Origin: Natrinema gelatinilyticum
Lineage (GTDB): Archaea > Halobacteriota > Halobacteria > Halobacteriales > Natrialbaceae
Assembly: GCF_024266705.1 (NCBI RefSeq)
Contig: NZ_CP100757.1
Location: forward strand, 434,001-498,000
Direction: 5' to 3'
DNA length: 64,000 nucleotides
Shown here: positions 44,685 through 53,362 of the stretch, in pieces
Layout of the letters: each line of letters starts with the position of its first letter
Position numbering within the stretch: position 1 is the stretch's first letter
The notes under the pieces: generated by a model
Told to the model about the DNA's origin: nothing
Databases searched by the model: none
What the model saw: only the letters and a program-made list of their open reading frames with translations
Translations under genes and position numbers: made by a program

Positions 44685-45536
44685 CTATAGATCGAAGATC
44701 GATTCGGCGTTTCCGGCGAGGAACTTGGTTCGGACTTCTTCGGAGAGGTTGAACTCCTCTATCTGGCCGAGGGATTGGTCGAAATCGACGACCGGATAGT
44801 CGGTCCCCCAAAGGACCTTGTCGCGGCCATGTGATCGGAGAAAGTTGACGAGGGAATCATCCCAGTACTGCGGTGCATATGCCGCCGTTCCGATGTATAC
44901 GTTCGGATGGACCCACGCATGCGCTACTAGTTCTTCGGTCCACGGCCAACCCGTATGTGAGCCAACGAGGTCGAGTTTTGGAAAATCGATCGCGATGTCG
45001 TCCAACAGTATCGGTTTCCCGTGCCTGTTCGGCGTCGGAATCGCCGAGTGTCCGACCTGCATCACGACAGGCACGCCGAGTTCGGCACATTTCGTGTAGA
45101 ACGGATAGAATTTCCGATGATTGAGCGGCACGTCAAAACCATACGCATCGATATTGGCACCGACGAAGCCGTACTCCTCGACGGCAGTTTCTAGTCGACG
45201 GACTCCCTCCATCCCGTCATGGGGATTGATGCCTGCGAGCCCCTTGAACCGATCGGGATACTCTTGACAGAGCTCGTGGACGAGTTCGTAGGAGATGTCG
45301 ATTTCCAGCCCTCGGTGCTGTGCGTTGCCGTACTTGAGCGCGGGGATAAGAATTTTATCCACCCCGGCAGCGTCCATCTTCTCGACGAACTCATCTGGCG
45401 TTTTGACGGCGCCGGAAAAGAGATCCGGCTGATCGAACAATTCGGCGGCCTCTTGGACGGCCGAGTTACTGAATTGGTGGAGTGCGTCCTCCGTAAACGG
45501 ATTGCACCACGTATCGACGGCTATCCCGTCAGTCAT
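44685..45536 (-). CDS. amidohydrolase (ACMSD-like, amidohydrolase_2) family protein
   Basis: A 283-residue TIM-barrel protein of the group that includes decarboxylases and hydrolases of cyclic or oxo acids. VVMQVGH near residue 152, LVGSHTGWPW near residue 190 and LWGTDYP near residue 245 carry the later metal and acid residues. The N-terminal metal motif HxH is replaced by VDTWCNP, so the metal site is altered. It would act on a ring-cleavage or oxo acid intermediate. It stands opposite to its neighbours, next to an acyl-CoA dehydrogenase gene on the same strand. Confidence 0.85.
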   Translation of the reverse strand: MTDGIAVDTWCNPFTEDALHQFSNSAVQEAAELFDQPDLFSGAVKTPDEFVEKMDAAGVDKILIPALKYGNAQHRGLEIDISYELVHELCQEYPDRFKGLAGINPHDGMEGVRRLETAVEEYGFVGANIDAYGFDVPLNHRKFYPFYTKCAELGVPVVMQVGHSAIPTPNRHGKPILLDDIAIDFPKLDLVGSHTGWPWTEELVAHAWVHPNVYIGTAAYAPQYWDDSLVNFLRSHGRDKVLWGTDYPVVDFDQSLGQIEEFNLSEEVRTKFLAGNAESIFDL

Positions 45537-45698
45537 GTGCTCCCCCTTGCCGACATGGGAACCGTTCGGAACGGTGTCCGTCCTGCTGCTCTGCTTGTCG
45601 CGCTGTCATCGTTCTACGATTACGGACGATGTACAAAAGTGTTTTCGCTCGCTTTGTTCGGCACCCGGCCTACCGTCAGTGGCCGAGATAATATATCG

Positions 45699-46892
45699 CT
45701 ACAGACCGAGTTCACTCGCGATGGTCTCTTGCTGGATTTCAGACGTACCCTCGGGGATGCGGAGCATACGGGCATACCGGAACACCTTCTGTACCGGATA
45801 GTCATATGTGAGCCCGTTCCCACCGAAAACCTGCACAGCGAAGTCCGCAGCCTCGAACAGTTTCTCCGTACCATAGTACTTCGTCATCGCAGATTGCCGT
45901 GCCGGGTCCTCACCCTGTTCGATAAGCCAGGCGGTCCGAAGGGCGAGGTTCTCGGTCGTTGCTTGCCAGGTCGCGATGTTCGATATCATCCGCCGAACGT
46001 GCTGGCGTTTCCCAATTGGCTTGCCCCAGGACAGCCGCTCCTTCGCGTAGCGGACCGTCTCGTCAACGAGGAACTGCATCAAGCCGGCGCAGCGGACACC
46101 GATACGGGCACGGCCCGCGTTGATCGTATCCATCATGGCGAGGAACCCCTCTCCGCGCTCACCAATCATGTGTTCCTCGGGCACTCGCAGGTCGTCAAAT
46201 TGCACCTCGGCCTGCATGCCGTCGTTGAGCAGTGTCTGATTGACCTTCCCGACTTCGAACCCGGGATTGTCCGTCTCGAAGAGGAATGCGGAAACCTTCT
46301 CCGGCCCGCTTTCGTCGGGGTCGGTCACCGCGAACACCTGGCCGAAATCGGCGTAGGGACCGTTAGTGATCCACTGCTTCGTGCCGTTAATTACCCACTC
46401 GTCGCCATCCTTTTCGGCGGTTGTCTGCATGTCGAGGGCGTCGGATCCCGAGGAGTTCTCGGTGATACAGAGACAGGCGCTTAGATTGCCTGCCACTAGC
46501 GGTTCCAAGTACTGCCGTTTGCGTTCATCATCGAGATTCAACAGTGATGGATGTGGTCCCGGTGAAAACTCGAACATGTACCGGTTCAGACCCATTCCGT
46601 GGGTGTAGACGTGTTGCTCAATTTGCGCAACTTCCGTCATGCTCAACCCGAGGCCACCGACACTCTCGGGCATGTGCATCCCATAAATCCCCGCGTCACC
46701 AGATTTGCGGCGGATTTCGTCCATCAACTCGACTGCTTCTGGTTTCTGTCGCCCGTCGTCGCCCAGACGTCTGAAATCGGGCTGCAGGAGACGTTCGTGT
46801 TCGGCCTCCAGAGGTTCGACCTCTTGGTCTACGAAGTCGTCGATAGTCTGTTTTATCAGCGAAACCTCTTCGCTGCTTGCAAAGTCTACCAT
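45699..46892 (-). CDS. acyl-CoA dehydrogenase
   Basis: A 397-residue FAD-dependent acyl-CoA dehydrogenase. The family segments are complete: CLCITENSSGSDALDMQTTA near residue 130, WVINGTKQWITNGPYADF near residue 155, FEAADFAVQVFGGNGLTYDYP and the C-terminal RMLRIPEGTSEIQQ. The start is ATG 46892 (MVDFASSEE), preceded by a GGTGGT ribosome-binding site; the frame continues upstream without support. It may form the ACAD half of an ACAD10-type 4-hydroxy acid route with one of the phosphotransferases, or a normal oxidation step. A second acyl-CoA dehydrogenase lies at 54577. Confidence 0.92.
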   Translation of the reverse strand: MVDFASSEEVSLIKQTIDDFVDQEVEPLEAEHERLLQPDFRRLGDDGRQKPEAVELMDEIRRKSGDAGIYGMHMPESVGGLGLSMTEVAQIEQHVYTHGMGLNRYMFEFSPGPHPSLLNLDDERKRQYLEPLVAGNLSACLCITENSSGSDALDMQTTAEKDGDEWVINGTKQWITNGPYADFGQVFAVTDPDESGPEKVSAFLFETDNPGFEVGKVNQTLLNDGMQAEVQFDDLRVPEEHMIGERGEGFLAMMDTINAGRARIGVRCAGLMQFLVDETVRYAKERLSWGKPIGKRQHVRRMISNIATWQATTENLALRTAWLIEQGEDPARQSAMTKYYGTEKLFEAADFAVQVFGGNGLTYDYPVQKVFRYARMLRIPEGTSEIQQETIASELGL

Positions 46893-47085
46893 GGTATTAC
46901 CACCGCAACTTGCAGCAAATAGGTTTGGGTTTTCGAACGTCGACAAGTCGCCCTCGTGATTTCTAATAACAAACTGATCCCGGATGTCCGATCGAACAAA
47001 ACGCGGTTTTCGGGTGGTGGCCGTGGTTTATCGGTTGAAACACGAGTAGCTATTAGTGGATGGCCCGTCAGAATGGACGTAGAAC

Positions 47086-48273
47086 ATGCGTGACGCGTAC
47101 ATAATTGGGGCCGGACAGACAGATTTCGGCTCGTTCCCAAATCGAAGCTACCGTTCGATGTTTCACGAAGCGTTCGAGGCCACTCGCGAGAGCGTCGAGA
47201 GTGACGTCGATCCGGACGACATCGAAGAGGCGTTCGTTGGCATGGTCGGTATTGGCGGCAGACAAATCGGCCTCGCAGGACCTGGAGCGACCTCCCACCT
47301 CGGACTGAATGGGATCTCCACGGTACGCCTGGAAAACGCCTGTGCGTCGGGTGGCTTCGCCGTTCGACAGGCGATCCAAGCGATTCGTAGTGGCATGGCC
47401 GACCTCGTTCTCGCCGGTGGTGTCGAGATGATGAACGACATGTCGAGCGACGCCGCAAAGTACTGGTTCGGCGTCAGCGGCGAAATGGAGTGGGAACGGA
47501 TGGCTGGAACGACCTTTTCGGGCGTGTTTGCGCAGATGGCCAGCGCCCATATGGAGGCACACGGGACAACTAAGAGGCATCTCTCACAGATAGCCGTGAA
47601 GAGCCACGCGTACGGCGCGAATAACCCGCACGCACAGCTTGGGTTCGAGTGTTCACTAGACCAAGCGCTGACGGCACCCGACGTTGCTGCACCCTTGAAC
47701 CTCTATCACTGTTGTCCGATGTCCGACGGGGCAGCAACAGTGCTTATCGCGAGCGAGGACGTCGTCGACCAATACACCGACCGGCCTGTGCGAGTCGCGG
47801 GTGTCGGAGCGTCGACTGATGGCATCGGACTCTTCGAGCGGGATACCTACACCTCGATTCCCGCTTCGAAGGATGCCGCCGCGGAAGCGTACGCCGAGGC
47901 GGGCTTCGAGGATCCGATCGAGGCCCTTGATTTTGCGGAAGTCCACGACTGCTTCTCGATCGCTGAACTCATGGCCTACGAGGATCTTGGTTTCTGTGAG
48001 CCAGGTGACGGGGGCGAGTTCATCGAGAGCGGCCAGCCTACCCCCGACGGCGCGCTCCCGATAAACACGTCAGGCGGACTGAAATCGAAGGGACACCCCA
48101 TCGGCGCAACGGGCACAGGACAGGTGGTCGAAGCGTTCAAACAACTTACTGGACGGGCCGGCGATCGGCAGATTGACGCCCCAAAGCGTGGCCTCTGTCA
48201 CAACATGGGGGGCAGCGGTGGTGCGGTTACCGTACACGTATTCGAGCGGCCTGATGGAGAGGTGAGTGCGTGA
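47086..48273 (+). CDS. thiolase, SCP-x type, catalytically intact
   Basis: A 395-residue thiolase. The nucleophile is present in NACASGGFAV near residue 86, the histidine in SKGHPIGATGTG near residue 340 and the second cysteine in GLCHNMGGSGG near residue 373. It cleaves a 3-oxoacyl-CoA. Its stop overlaps the ATG of the downstream gene (TGATG), so both are made together; archaeal thiolases of this group form complexes with a KAS-III-fold and a DUF35 protein, and here those two are fused. This contrasts with the cysteine-free pair at 35811-38143. Confidence 0.92.
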   Translation: MRDAYIIGAGQTDFGSFPNRSYRSMFHEAFEATRESVESDVDPDDIEEAFVGMVGIGGRQIGLAGPGATSHLGLNGISTVRLENACASGGFAVRQAIQAIRSGMADLVLAGGVEMMNDMSSDAAKYWFGVSGEMEWERMAGTTFSGVFAQMASAHMEAHGTTKRHLSQIAVKSHAYGANNPHAQLGFECSLDQALTAPDVAAPLNLYHCCPMSDGAATVLIASEDVVDQYTDRPVRVAGVGASTDGIGLFERDTYTSIPASKDAAAEAYAEAGFEDPIEALDFAEVHDCFSIAELMAYEDLGFCEPGDGGEFIESGQPTPDGALPINTSGGLKSKGHPIGATGTGQVVEAFKQLTGRAGDRQIDAPKRGLCHNMGGSGGAVTVHVFERPDGEVSA

Positions 48274-49706
48274 TGAGTAGCCCAGGCATCTCGGGTGTCG
48301 GAGGATACGCACCGAAGACGCGCATTCCTGCCGAGGAATTCTCCGAGTCGTGGGGTCAGTTCGAGGGAAGCGGCATCGAGTCGACGGCAGTCCTCGATGC
48401 CGACGAGGACTCCATTACGATGGCGTACGAGGCCGCACGACGCGCGCTCGACGTAGCCGATACTGACGGACCCGAAATCAAATCGCTCGCCTTCGCGACC
48501 ACCATGCCACCGATGGCAGAAGCCGAAATCTCGGTCCACCTCAGCGAATTGTTCGACCTACCTGACGACGCCAGCTTGCGCTTCTATACCGGCAGCACCA
48601 GAGTAGGTTTGCAGGCACTTGTCGAAACACTCACTGATGCTCGTCCCACTCCGGCGCTCATCGTGGCGGCAGACTGCCCAAAGGGGGCTCCCGACGATTC
48701 GCTTGGGCAGGCTGCCGGAGCGGGGGCCGCAGCTTTCGTGATCACGGAGGATGGCCCCGTACAGGTCCGCGACCATGCCACGTACGCCGAGTCGTACCAG
48801 GGGACCCGGTTCCGGCCAACCGGACGCGAGCGGACCGAGCAATTGGACATCACCGAGTTCGATCGTGAAGCGTTCACGACGACTATTGCGGCAGCTATAG
48901 AGCAACTTACCGTAAAGACCGAGAGAGTCGACGTCGCAGCTATCCAGGCACCCGACGGCGCGCTCCCCTATCGGGCTGGCAAGGTGGCCGGAATCGATCC
49001 GTCGGCAATAGAAGACGTGGCGCTGGTCCACGATATCGGCGACACTGGGGCAGCGAGCGTTCCGCTCAGTCTCGCTCGTGCACTATCGACAGGCAACGAC
49101 ACTGTGTTGACCGCGGCCTTTGGCTCCGGTGCAGTCTCGGAAGCAGCGGTGTTCGGTCAGTCGAGAGAGAGGCCAGTTCCGACGGACCTGTCACTCGAGG
49201 GTGCGACTGAAATCACCTACGCGGAATATCTGAGACAGCACGGCGAGATCACTTCGGGCGCACCCGACGGTGGTGGGGCATATGTGAGCGTCCCGGCCTG
49301 GAAACGAACGCTCACCCAGCGCTATAGATTAGAAGCAGGGCGGTGTCCCAATTGCGATACCCTAAACTTTCCACCGAGAGGTGCCTGCAGCAACTGCCAC
49401 GACCTCGTCGAGTACGACAACGTCCAACTCGAACCGACGGGGACCGTCGAAGCCGTGACCGTCATCTCGCAAGGGGGTGCTCCGCCAGAGTTCATCGAAC
49501 AGCAGGCCCGTACGGGCGACTATATCGTAGCAATCGTCGCAATCGACGGCCCGGACAGCGGTTCGGCGAGTATCCCTACGCAGATCGTCGAAGCTGAGCC
49601 GGGAACCATCGATATCGGCGATCGCGTCGCGTTCACGATACGCCGAATCTACGTACAGGAAGGCGTCATCCGGTACGGGATGAAGTTCAGGCCGGAACAG
49701 GACTGA
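48273..49706 (+). CDS. KAS-III/HMG-CoA-synthase-like domain fused to DUF35
   Basis: A 477-residue fusion. Residues 1-330 have the KAS-III/HMG-CoA synthase fold (ISGVGGYAPKTRIP start, then SIMTMAYEAARRAL-like helix), while residues 345-477 form a DUF35 domain with the zinc ribbon CPNCDTLNFPPRGACSNC. Where HMG-CoA synthase keeps its nucleophile (ACYGG), the sequence reads YTGSTRVGLQAL, without cysteine. It therefore seems to be a structural or channel partner of the overlapping thiolase. It resembles the archaeal thiolase/HMG-CoA synthase/DUF35 complex, with two parts merged into one chain. The ATG at 48273 overlaps the thiolase stop. Confidence 0.85.
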   Translation: MSSPGISGVGGYAPKTRIPAEEFSESWGQFEGSGIESTAVLDADEDSITMAYEAARRALDVADTDGPEIKSLAFATTMPPMAEAEISVHLSELFDLPDDASLRFYTGSTRVGLQALVETLTDARPTPALIVAADCPKGAPDDSLGQAAGAGAAAFVITEDGPVQVRDHATYAESYQGTRFRPTGRERTEQLDITEFDREAFTTTIAAAIEQLTVKTERVDVAAIQAPDGALPYRAGKVAGIDPSAIEDVALVHDIGDTGAASVPLSLARALSTGNDTVLTAAFGSGAVSEAAVFGQSRERPVPTDLSLEGATEITYAEYLRQHGEITSGAPDGGGAYVSVPAWKRTLTQRYRLEAGRCPNCDTLNFPPRGACSNCHDLVEYDNVQLEPTGTVEAVTVISQGGAPPEFIEQQARTGDYIVAIVAIDGPDSGSASIPTQIVEAEPGTIDIGDRVAFTIRRIYVQEGVIRYGMKFRPEQD

Positions 49707-49722
49707 CAGAACGCCTCAGCGA

Positions 49723-50511
49723 CTACTTCCCCTGGAACTCGGGATCGCGTTTCTCCATGAACGCTCGCGGCCCTTCCTTCGCATCTTCACTATCCAATGC
49801 GTCGCTGACGATAGCCTCCTCCGAGTAAAATGCCTGCTCCATCGGAACGCTCAAGCCGCGGATGACGGCCTCCTTGATTTTTCGAACGGCGAGCGGACCG
49901 TTCTCGGCGATCGAATCGGCGTATTCCTCGGCCGCTTCCAGCCCTTTCCCTTTCTCGACGACTTCATTGATGAGTCCCATCTTGGAAGCTTCCTCTACGG
50001 TGATGCGATCCCCCGTTAGGAGGATTTCCATCGCACGACAGTACGGAATCTGTCGCGGGAGCCGAGTGTGTGAGCCACCGGCAGGGGCCAGCCCCCATGA
50101 GACCTCCGGAAGACCGAAGGTTGCATGCTCTTCGGCGATGCGAATGTCAGTCGCCTGAAGAAACTCTGTCCCGCCTGCAAGTGCAACTCCGTTTACCGCC
50201 GCGATGATGGGTGTCCGGATCAGGGTATGCTTCAACATCATGTCTTTCTCCGGGTCCTCGGCAATACCTCGACCGAGCGGGAATTCACCGGAGGTAATCG
50301 CGGGAATCATAGAGCCGAGGTCACCGCCAGCACAGAACGCATCGTCGCCCGCGCCAGTGACGATGATAGAGAGTACATCGTCATCTTCGTCCGCTTTGTT
50401 CAACGCCTCGGCGATGTCGGTGACCATCTCCTCCGTCAGCGCGTTGTGTGCCTCCGGTCGATTCAACGTGATATACGCTCTGTCATCGCCTTTCTCGTAC
50501 TTTATAGACAT
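49723..50511 (-). CDS. enoyl-CoA hydratase/isomerase
   Basis: A 262-residue crotonase-fold enzyme. The oxyanion-hole segments are AFCAGGDLGSM near residue 60 and GVALAGGTEFLQATD near residue 105, and the acidic segment FGLPEVSWGLAPAGGS near residue 130 follows. It hydrates or isomerises an enoyl-CoA. ATG 50511 (MSIKYEKGDDRAYIT) is the family-like start. It is convergent with the KAS-III/DUF35 gene and divergent from the next AMP-dependent ligase. Confidence 0.92.
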   Translation of the reverse strand: MSIKYEKGDDRAYITLNRPEAHNALTEEMVTDIAEALNKADEDDDVLSIIVTGAGDDAFCAGGDLGSMIPAITSGEFPLGRGIAEDPEKDMMLKHTLIRTPIIAAVNGVALAGGTEFLQATDIRIAEEHATFGLPEVSWGLAPAGGSHTRLPRQIPYCRAMEILLTGDRITVEEASKMGLINEVVEKGKGLEAAEEYADSIAENGPLAVRKIKEAVIRGLSVPMEQAFYSEEAIVSDALDSEDAKEGPRAFMEKRDPEFQGK

Positions 50512-50684
50512 GTTCACACTCTCTGTGTACCGAGTCGGAACCCGGATGCCAGTTTCGTATTTCAACTACCGCTGAAAGTAAAAAATTGTTGTGGTGATTT
50601 GCTATTCGATAGTCACTTCGAGCAACCGGCCGATCACACCCCTCAAACTGTGGTATGATGGCCGTCGTACTGCATGAGCGTTGA

Positions 50685-50690
50685 TTATAA
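50685..50690 (+). promoter_or_regulatory. TATA-like box, AMP-ligase gene
   Basis: TTATAA centred 29 bases before ATG 50717, consistent with leaderless transcription. Confidence 0.55.
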
Positions 50691-50716
50691 GTACCTGAAA
50701 ATAGAGTTACTTGAAT

Positions 50717-52369
50717 ATGAAGTCATACGAGGATTTCGCGGACTTCAGTCTCAAGTGGGAGAACCAAGAAGACTGGTTGCTTCCGAACGTGCTAGAACAC
50801 CAAGCAGAGGCACAGGGAGACCGAACGTTCCTCCAGTGGGAAACAGACGGCGAAACTATCAGTTTCGAGGAAACCAACCGAATCGTAAATCGCCTCGCAC
50901 ACGGGCTTGTCGATCAGGGCATCGAAAAGGGAGACCACGTTCTGCTGATGTTGCCAAACTCACTGGAGTACCTGTACCTCTGGTTCGCACTAAGCAAGAT
51001 CGGCGCCGTTGAGGTCCCGGTCAACACCGACTACAAACAGCAATCTCTCAGCCACGTGGCAAACCTGACGGAGGCGTCGTTCGGAATCTTCGACGAGGAG
51101 TACGTCTCGCGTCTCACAGATATCGAAGGCGACCTCGACTACCTGGAGACGGTGGCCGTCAAAGGAGACGAATCGGCCGCGGCTGGACTGGAGCTGGAAC
51201 GGCTCGAGTACGATGCCCTCGTCTCAGACGATGACAGGAATCCCGATGTCGCCCTCGATTACCACGATGTGGCGTCCATTATCATGACATCTGGGACCAC
51301 AGGCCCGTCCAAAGCGATTCAGAAGACGTACTCCCATCAATACTTCTTTTCCGAAGAATGTCGGAATTTGGTACAGCTATCCGAGGACGACGTCTACATG
51401 ACTGGTAATCCACTGTTCCACAGTAACGCGCAGGTACTGGTCGTCTATCCGGCACTCATCGCAGGAGCAAAGGTGTGTCTATTCGGGAAGTTCAGCGGTT
51501 CGGACTGGGTGGACCGACTCCATGAAACCGGCGCTACAGTCTGTAACTTCCTCGGGTCCATGATGGATTTCGTCTACCAACAGCCCGAACGGGACATCGA
51601 CGACCAGAACGACCTTCGCTGTCTGTTTGCCGCGCCGACGGCGACGGGAATTAAAGAGGAGTTCCAGGAGCGTTTCAGCGTCGAGTACATCACCGAGGTG
51701 TACGGCAGCACGGAGATTTCTCTACCGGTGCTGACGCCGTATGGTGTCGATCGACCTGATGGGGCTGCCGGCCTCCTTTTGGAGGAGTTCTACGACGTCG
51801 AACTCAAGGACCCGAAGACTGACCAACCGGTCGAAGCGGGCAAAATGGGCGAGTTCGCGACGCGTCCCCGAATTCCCTGGATTACGACGCCCGGCTACTA
51901 CGGAATGCCAGAGAAAACCGTAGAGGCGTCTCGCAATCATTGGTTCCACACCGAGGATGGCCTGCGTCAAGATGATGACGGCTGGTTTTACTTCGTGGAC
52001 CGAATCGGCGATACGCTCCGGCGACGTGGCGAGAACATATCCAGCTACGAGGTAGAGCAACCCATCCTGGAACACGAGGCGGTCGAAGAGGTCGCCGTCG
52101 TCGGTGTGCCAGCCTCCGAAGAGGGCGGGGAAGAAGAGGTGAAGGCGTTCGTCGTGTTCAAATCCGAGATGACCGCGACAGAGGAGGAACTCATCGAGTG
52201 GTGTGCCGAACGATTGCCTTCTTTCATGGTTCCTCGCTATCTGGAGGACATCGACGAACTCCCGAAAACGTCCAACGAGAAAATCCAGAAAAAGGATCTC
52301 CGGGAACGCGGCAACACGGACAAAACGTGGGACCGCAAGTCTGCGGATATCGCTCTCACCCAAGAGTAA
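50717..52369 (+). CDS. AMP-forming CoA ligase, CaiC-like
   Basis: A 550-residue ANL-superfamily ligase. The P-loop IIMTSGTTGPSKA is near residue 200, GNPLFHSNAQVLVVYPAL near residue 235, EVYGSTEIS near residue 335, the hinge DTLRRRGENISSYEVE near residue 435 and the catalytic lysine in NEKIQKKDL. The HSNAQ block and overall layout resemble crotonobetaine/carnitine-CoA ligases, but the acid it activates is unknown. It is intact, in contrast to the PaaK-like protein at 41313. Confidence 0.9.
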   Translation: MKSYEDFADFSLKWENQEDWLLPNVLEHQAEAQGDRTFLQWETDGETISFEETNRIVNRLAHGLVDQGIEKGDHVLLMLPNSLEYLYLWFALSKIGAVEVPVNTDYKQQSLSHVANLTEASFGIFDEEYVSRLTDIEGDLDYLETVAVKGDESAAAGLELERLEYDALVSDDDRNPDVALDYHDVASIIMTSGTTGPSKAIQKTYSHQYFFSEECRNLVQLSEDDVYMTGNPLFHSNAQVLVVYPALIAGAKVCLFGKFSGSDWVDRLHETGATVCNFLGSMMDFVYQQPERDIDDQNDLRCLFAAPTATGIKEEFQERFSVEYITEVYGSTEISLPVLTPYGVDRPDGAAGLLLEEFYDVELKDPKTDQPVEAGKMGEFATRPRIPWITTPGYYGMPEKTVEASRNHWFHTEDGLRQDDDGWFYFVDRIGDTLRRRGENISSYEVEQPILEHEAVEEVAVVGVPASEEGGEEEVKAFVVFKSEMTATEEELIEWCAERLPSFMVPRYLEDIDELPKTSNEKIQKKDLRERGNTDKTWDRKSADIALTQE

Positions 52370-52427
52370 CTCCTGCAGGCTCACGCTGATCGAATTCACT
52401 CGAAAACCCAGAGTATGAGTGACCCGC

Positions 52428-52606
52428 TCTCCGTGAACTCGAGTTGATTGCGGACGATGCTGACGTACCACTCCTCGAGCGGCCTCCAGTCCGTGATCGG
52501 TTCGTTGACGACCTGAACCGAGAATGGGTCTCACCAGAGATTCGCGGAGCGGTCGAACGGACAGACGACGTGGGCGCTCGGTATCGGCGTGTCCTCAGCC
52601 GGTAAA
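52428..52606 (+). other. coding-like remnant downstream of ligase
   Basis: The frame encodes LRELELIADDADVPLLERPP and then DRFVDDLNREWVSPEIRGAV, ending at a stop at about 52606. Composition is haloarchaeal, but an ATG (52417) lies one frame away, so a frameshift is likely. No family is recognised. Confidence 0.3.
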
Positions 52607-52845
52607 ACTGAGGATATCGATTTAGTTCCGACCTCGAAGCCGAGGTATCGTTCTACCTCGTCCAGGACGTCCTCGTCGCCGGAAGCCCCAATCTCGCCAT
52701 TGTGAGGGTGATGCCCACGCTCCATCCGTCTGAGATACTCCCTGAAGTTTCGCTTAATCAACGAGGACGGGATACTGACGGCGTTGATCTGTTCGCCGAG
52801 AGCGATGGTACGAATCGAACGGAGGACGAAATTATTTGTGTCCAT
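52531..52845 (-). CDS. possible 104-residue protein, unknown
   Basis: A minus-strand frame (MDTNNFVLRSIRTIALGEQI, then KRNFREYLRRMERGHHPHNG and a GASGDEDVLDEVERYLGFEV stretch) with plausible composition. It overlaps the plus-strand remnant ending at 52606, and its start would lie within the promoter of the divergent thioesterase. It may be a real small gene or a shadow; no family is recognised. Confidence 0.3.
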   Translation of the reverse strand: MDTNNFVLRSIRTIALGEQINAVSIPSSLIKRNFREYLRRMERGHHPHNGEIGASGDEDVLDEVERYLGFEVGTKSISSVLPAEDTPIPSAHVVCPFDRSANLW

Positions 52846-52862
52846 AGATGCCACTCGCCAAT

Positions 52863-53312
52863 ATGGATCCAGAAGAAATGATTGAGCGGTCCCCGTTCGT
52901 GGGTTATCTAGGGATAGAAATAACGCGCGCCGAGGAGGGCTACGGAGAGGCTACTCTCGAAATAGAGGACTGTCATGCTGGCCCACCGGACGGAAGTATC
53001 GCTCACGGTGGCGTCATCTCCGCGTTCGCCGATACCGTCGCCGGAACCGCGACCCTCCCACTCGCCGGACGGGTGACGCCAACTATCGACCTACGGATTG
53101 ACTACCTGAACCCCGCCAACTGTGAGAGACTCAACGGAATCGCTGAGGTGCGCCGTAAGGGAAGTTCCATCTCGATCGTCGATGTCGAGATTACAGACGA
53201 GAGCGGATGCGAGATCGCCACGGCCAGAGGTGTATTTAAGGTGGACAATCCCAAGGAACGATCTCAGTGGGAAGACGGCTGGCCGAAAACCGAATCGGAC
53301 GTTGAGGAGTAA
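52863..53312 (+). CDS. PaaI-type hotdog thioesterase
   Basis: A 149-residue acyl-CoA thioesterase-like protein. The hotdog signature DGSIAHGGVISAFADTVAGT near residue 42 is intact, with the HGG oxyanion motif and catalytic Asp, followed by TPTIDLRIDYLNPA. It releases CoA from an acyl-CoA intermediate. ATG 52863 is favoured by a TATA-like AAATTATTT at 52829-52837; ATG 52848 is in frame. It is convergent with the first luciferase-like oxidoreductase. Confidence 0.87.
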   Translation: MDPEEMIERSPFVGYLGIEITRAEEGYGEATLEIEDCHAGPPDGSIAHGGVISAFADTVAGTATLPLAGRVTPTIDLRIDYLNPANCERLNGIAEVRRKGSSISIVDVEITDESGCEIATARGVFKVDNPKERSQWEDGWPKTESDVEE

Positions 53313-53362
53313 GCTACTTGACCTGGATACTGTCGAAGAAATCCGACCGAATACGATGTGGG

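Noticed and set aside
45219..46484. 421-residue plus-strand ORF
   Set aside because: Shadow of the amidohydrolase and acyl-CoA dehydrogenase genes on the other strand.
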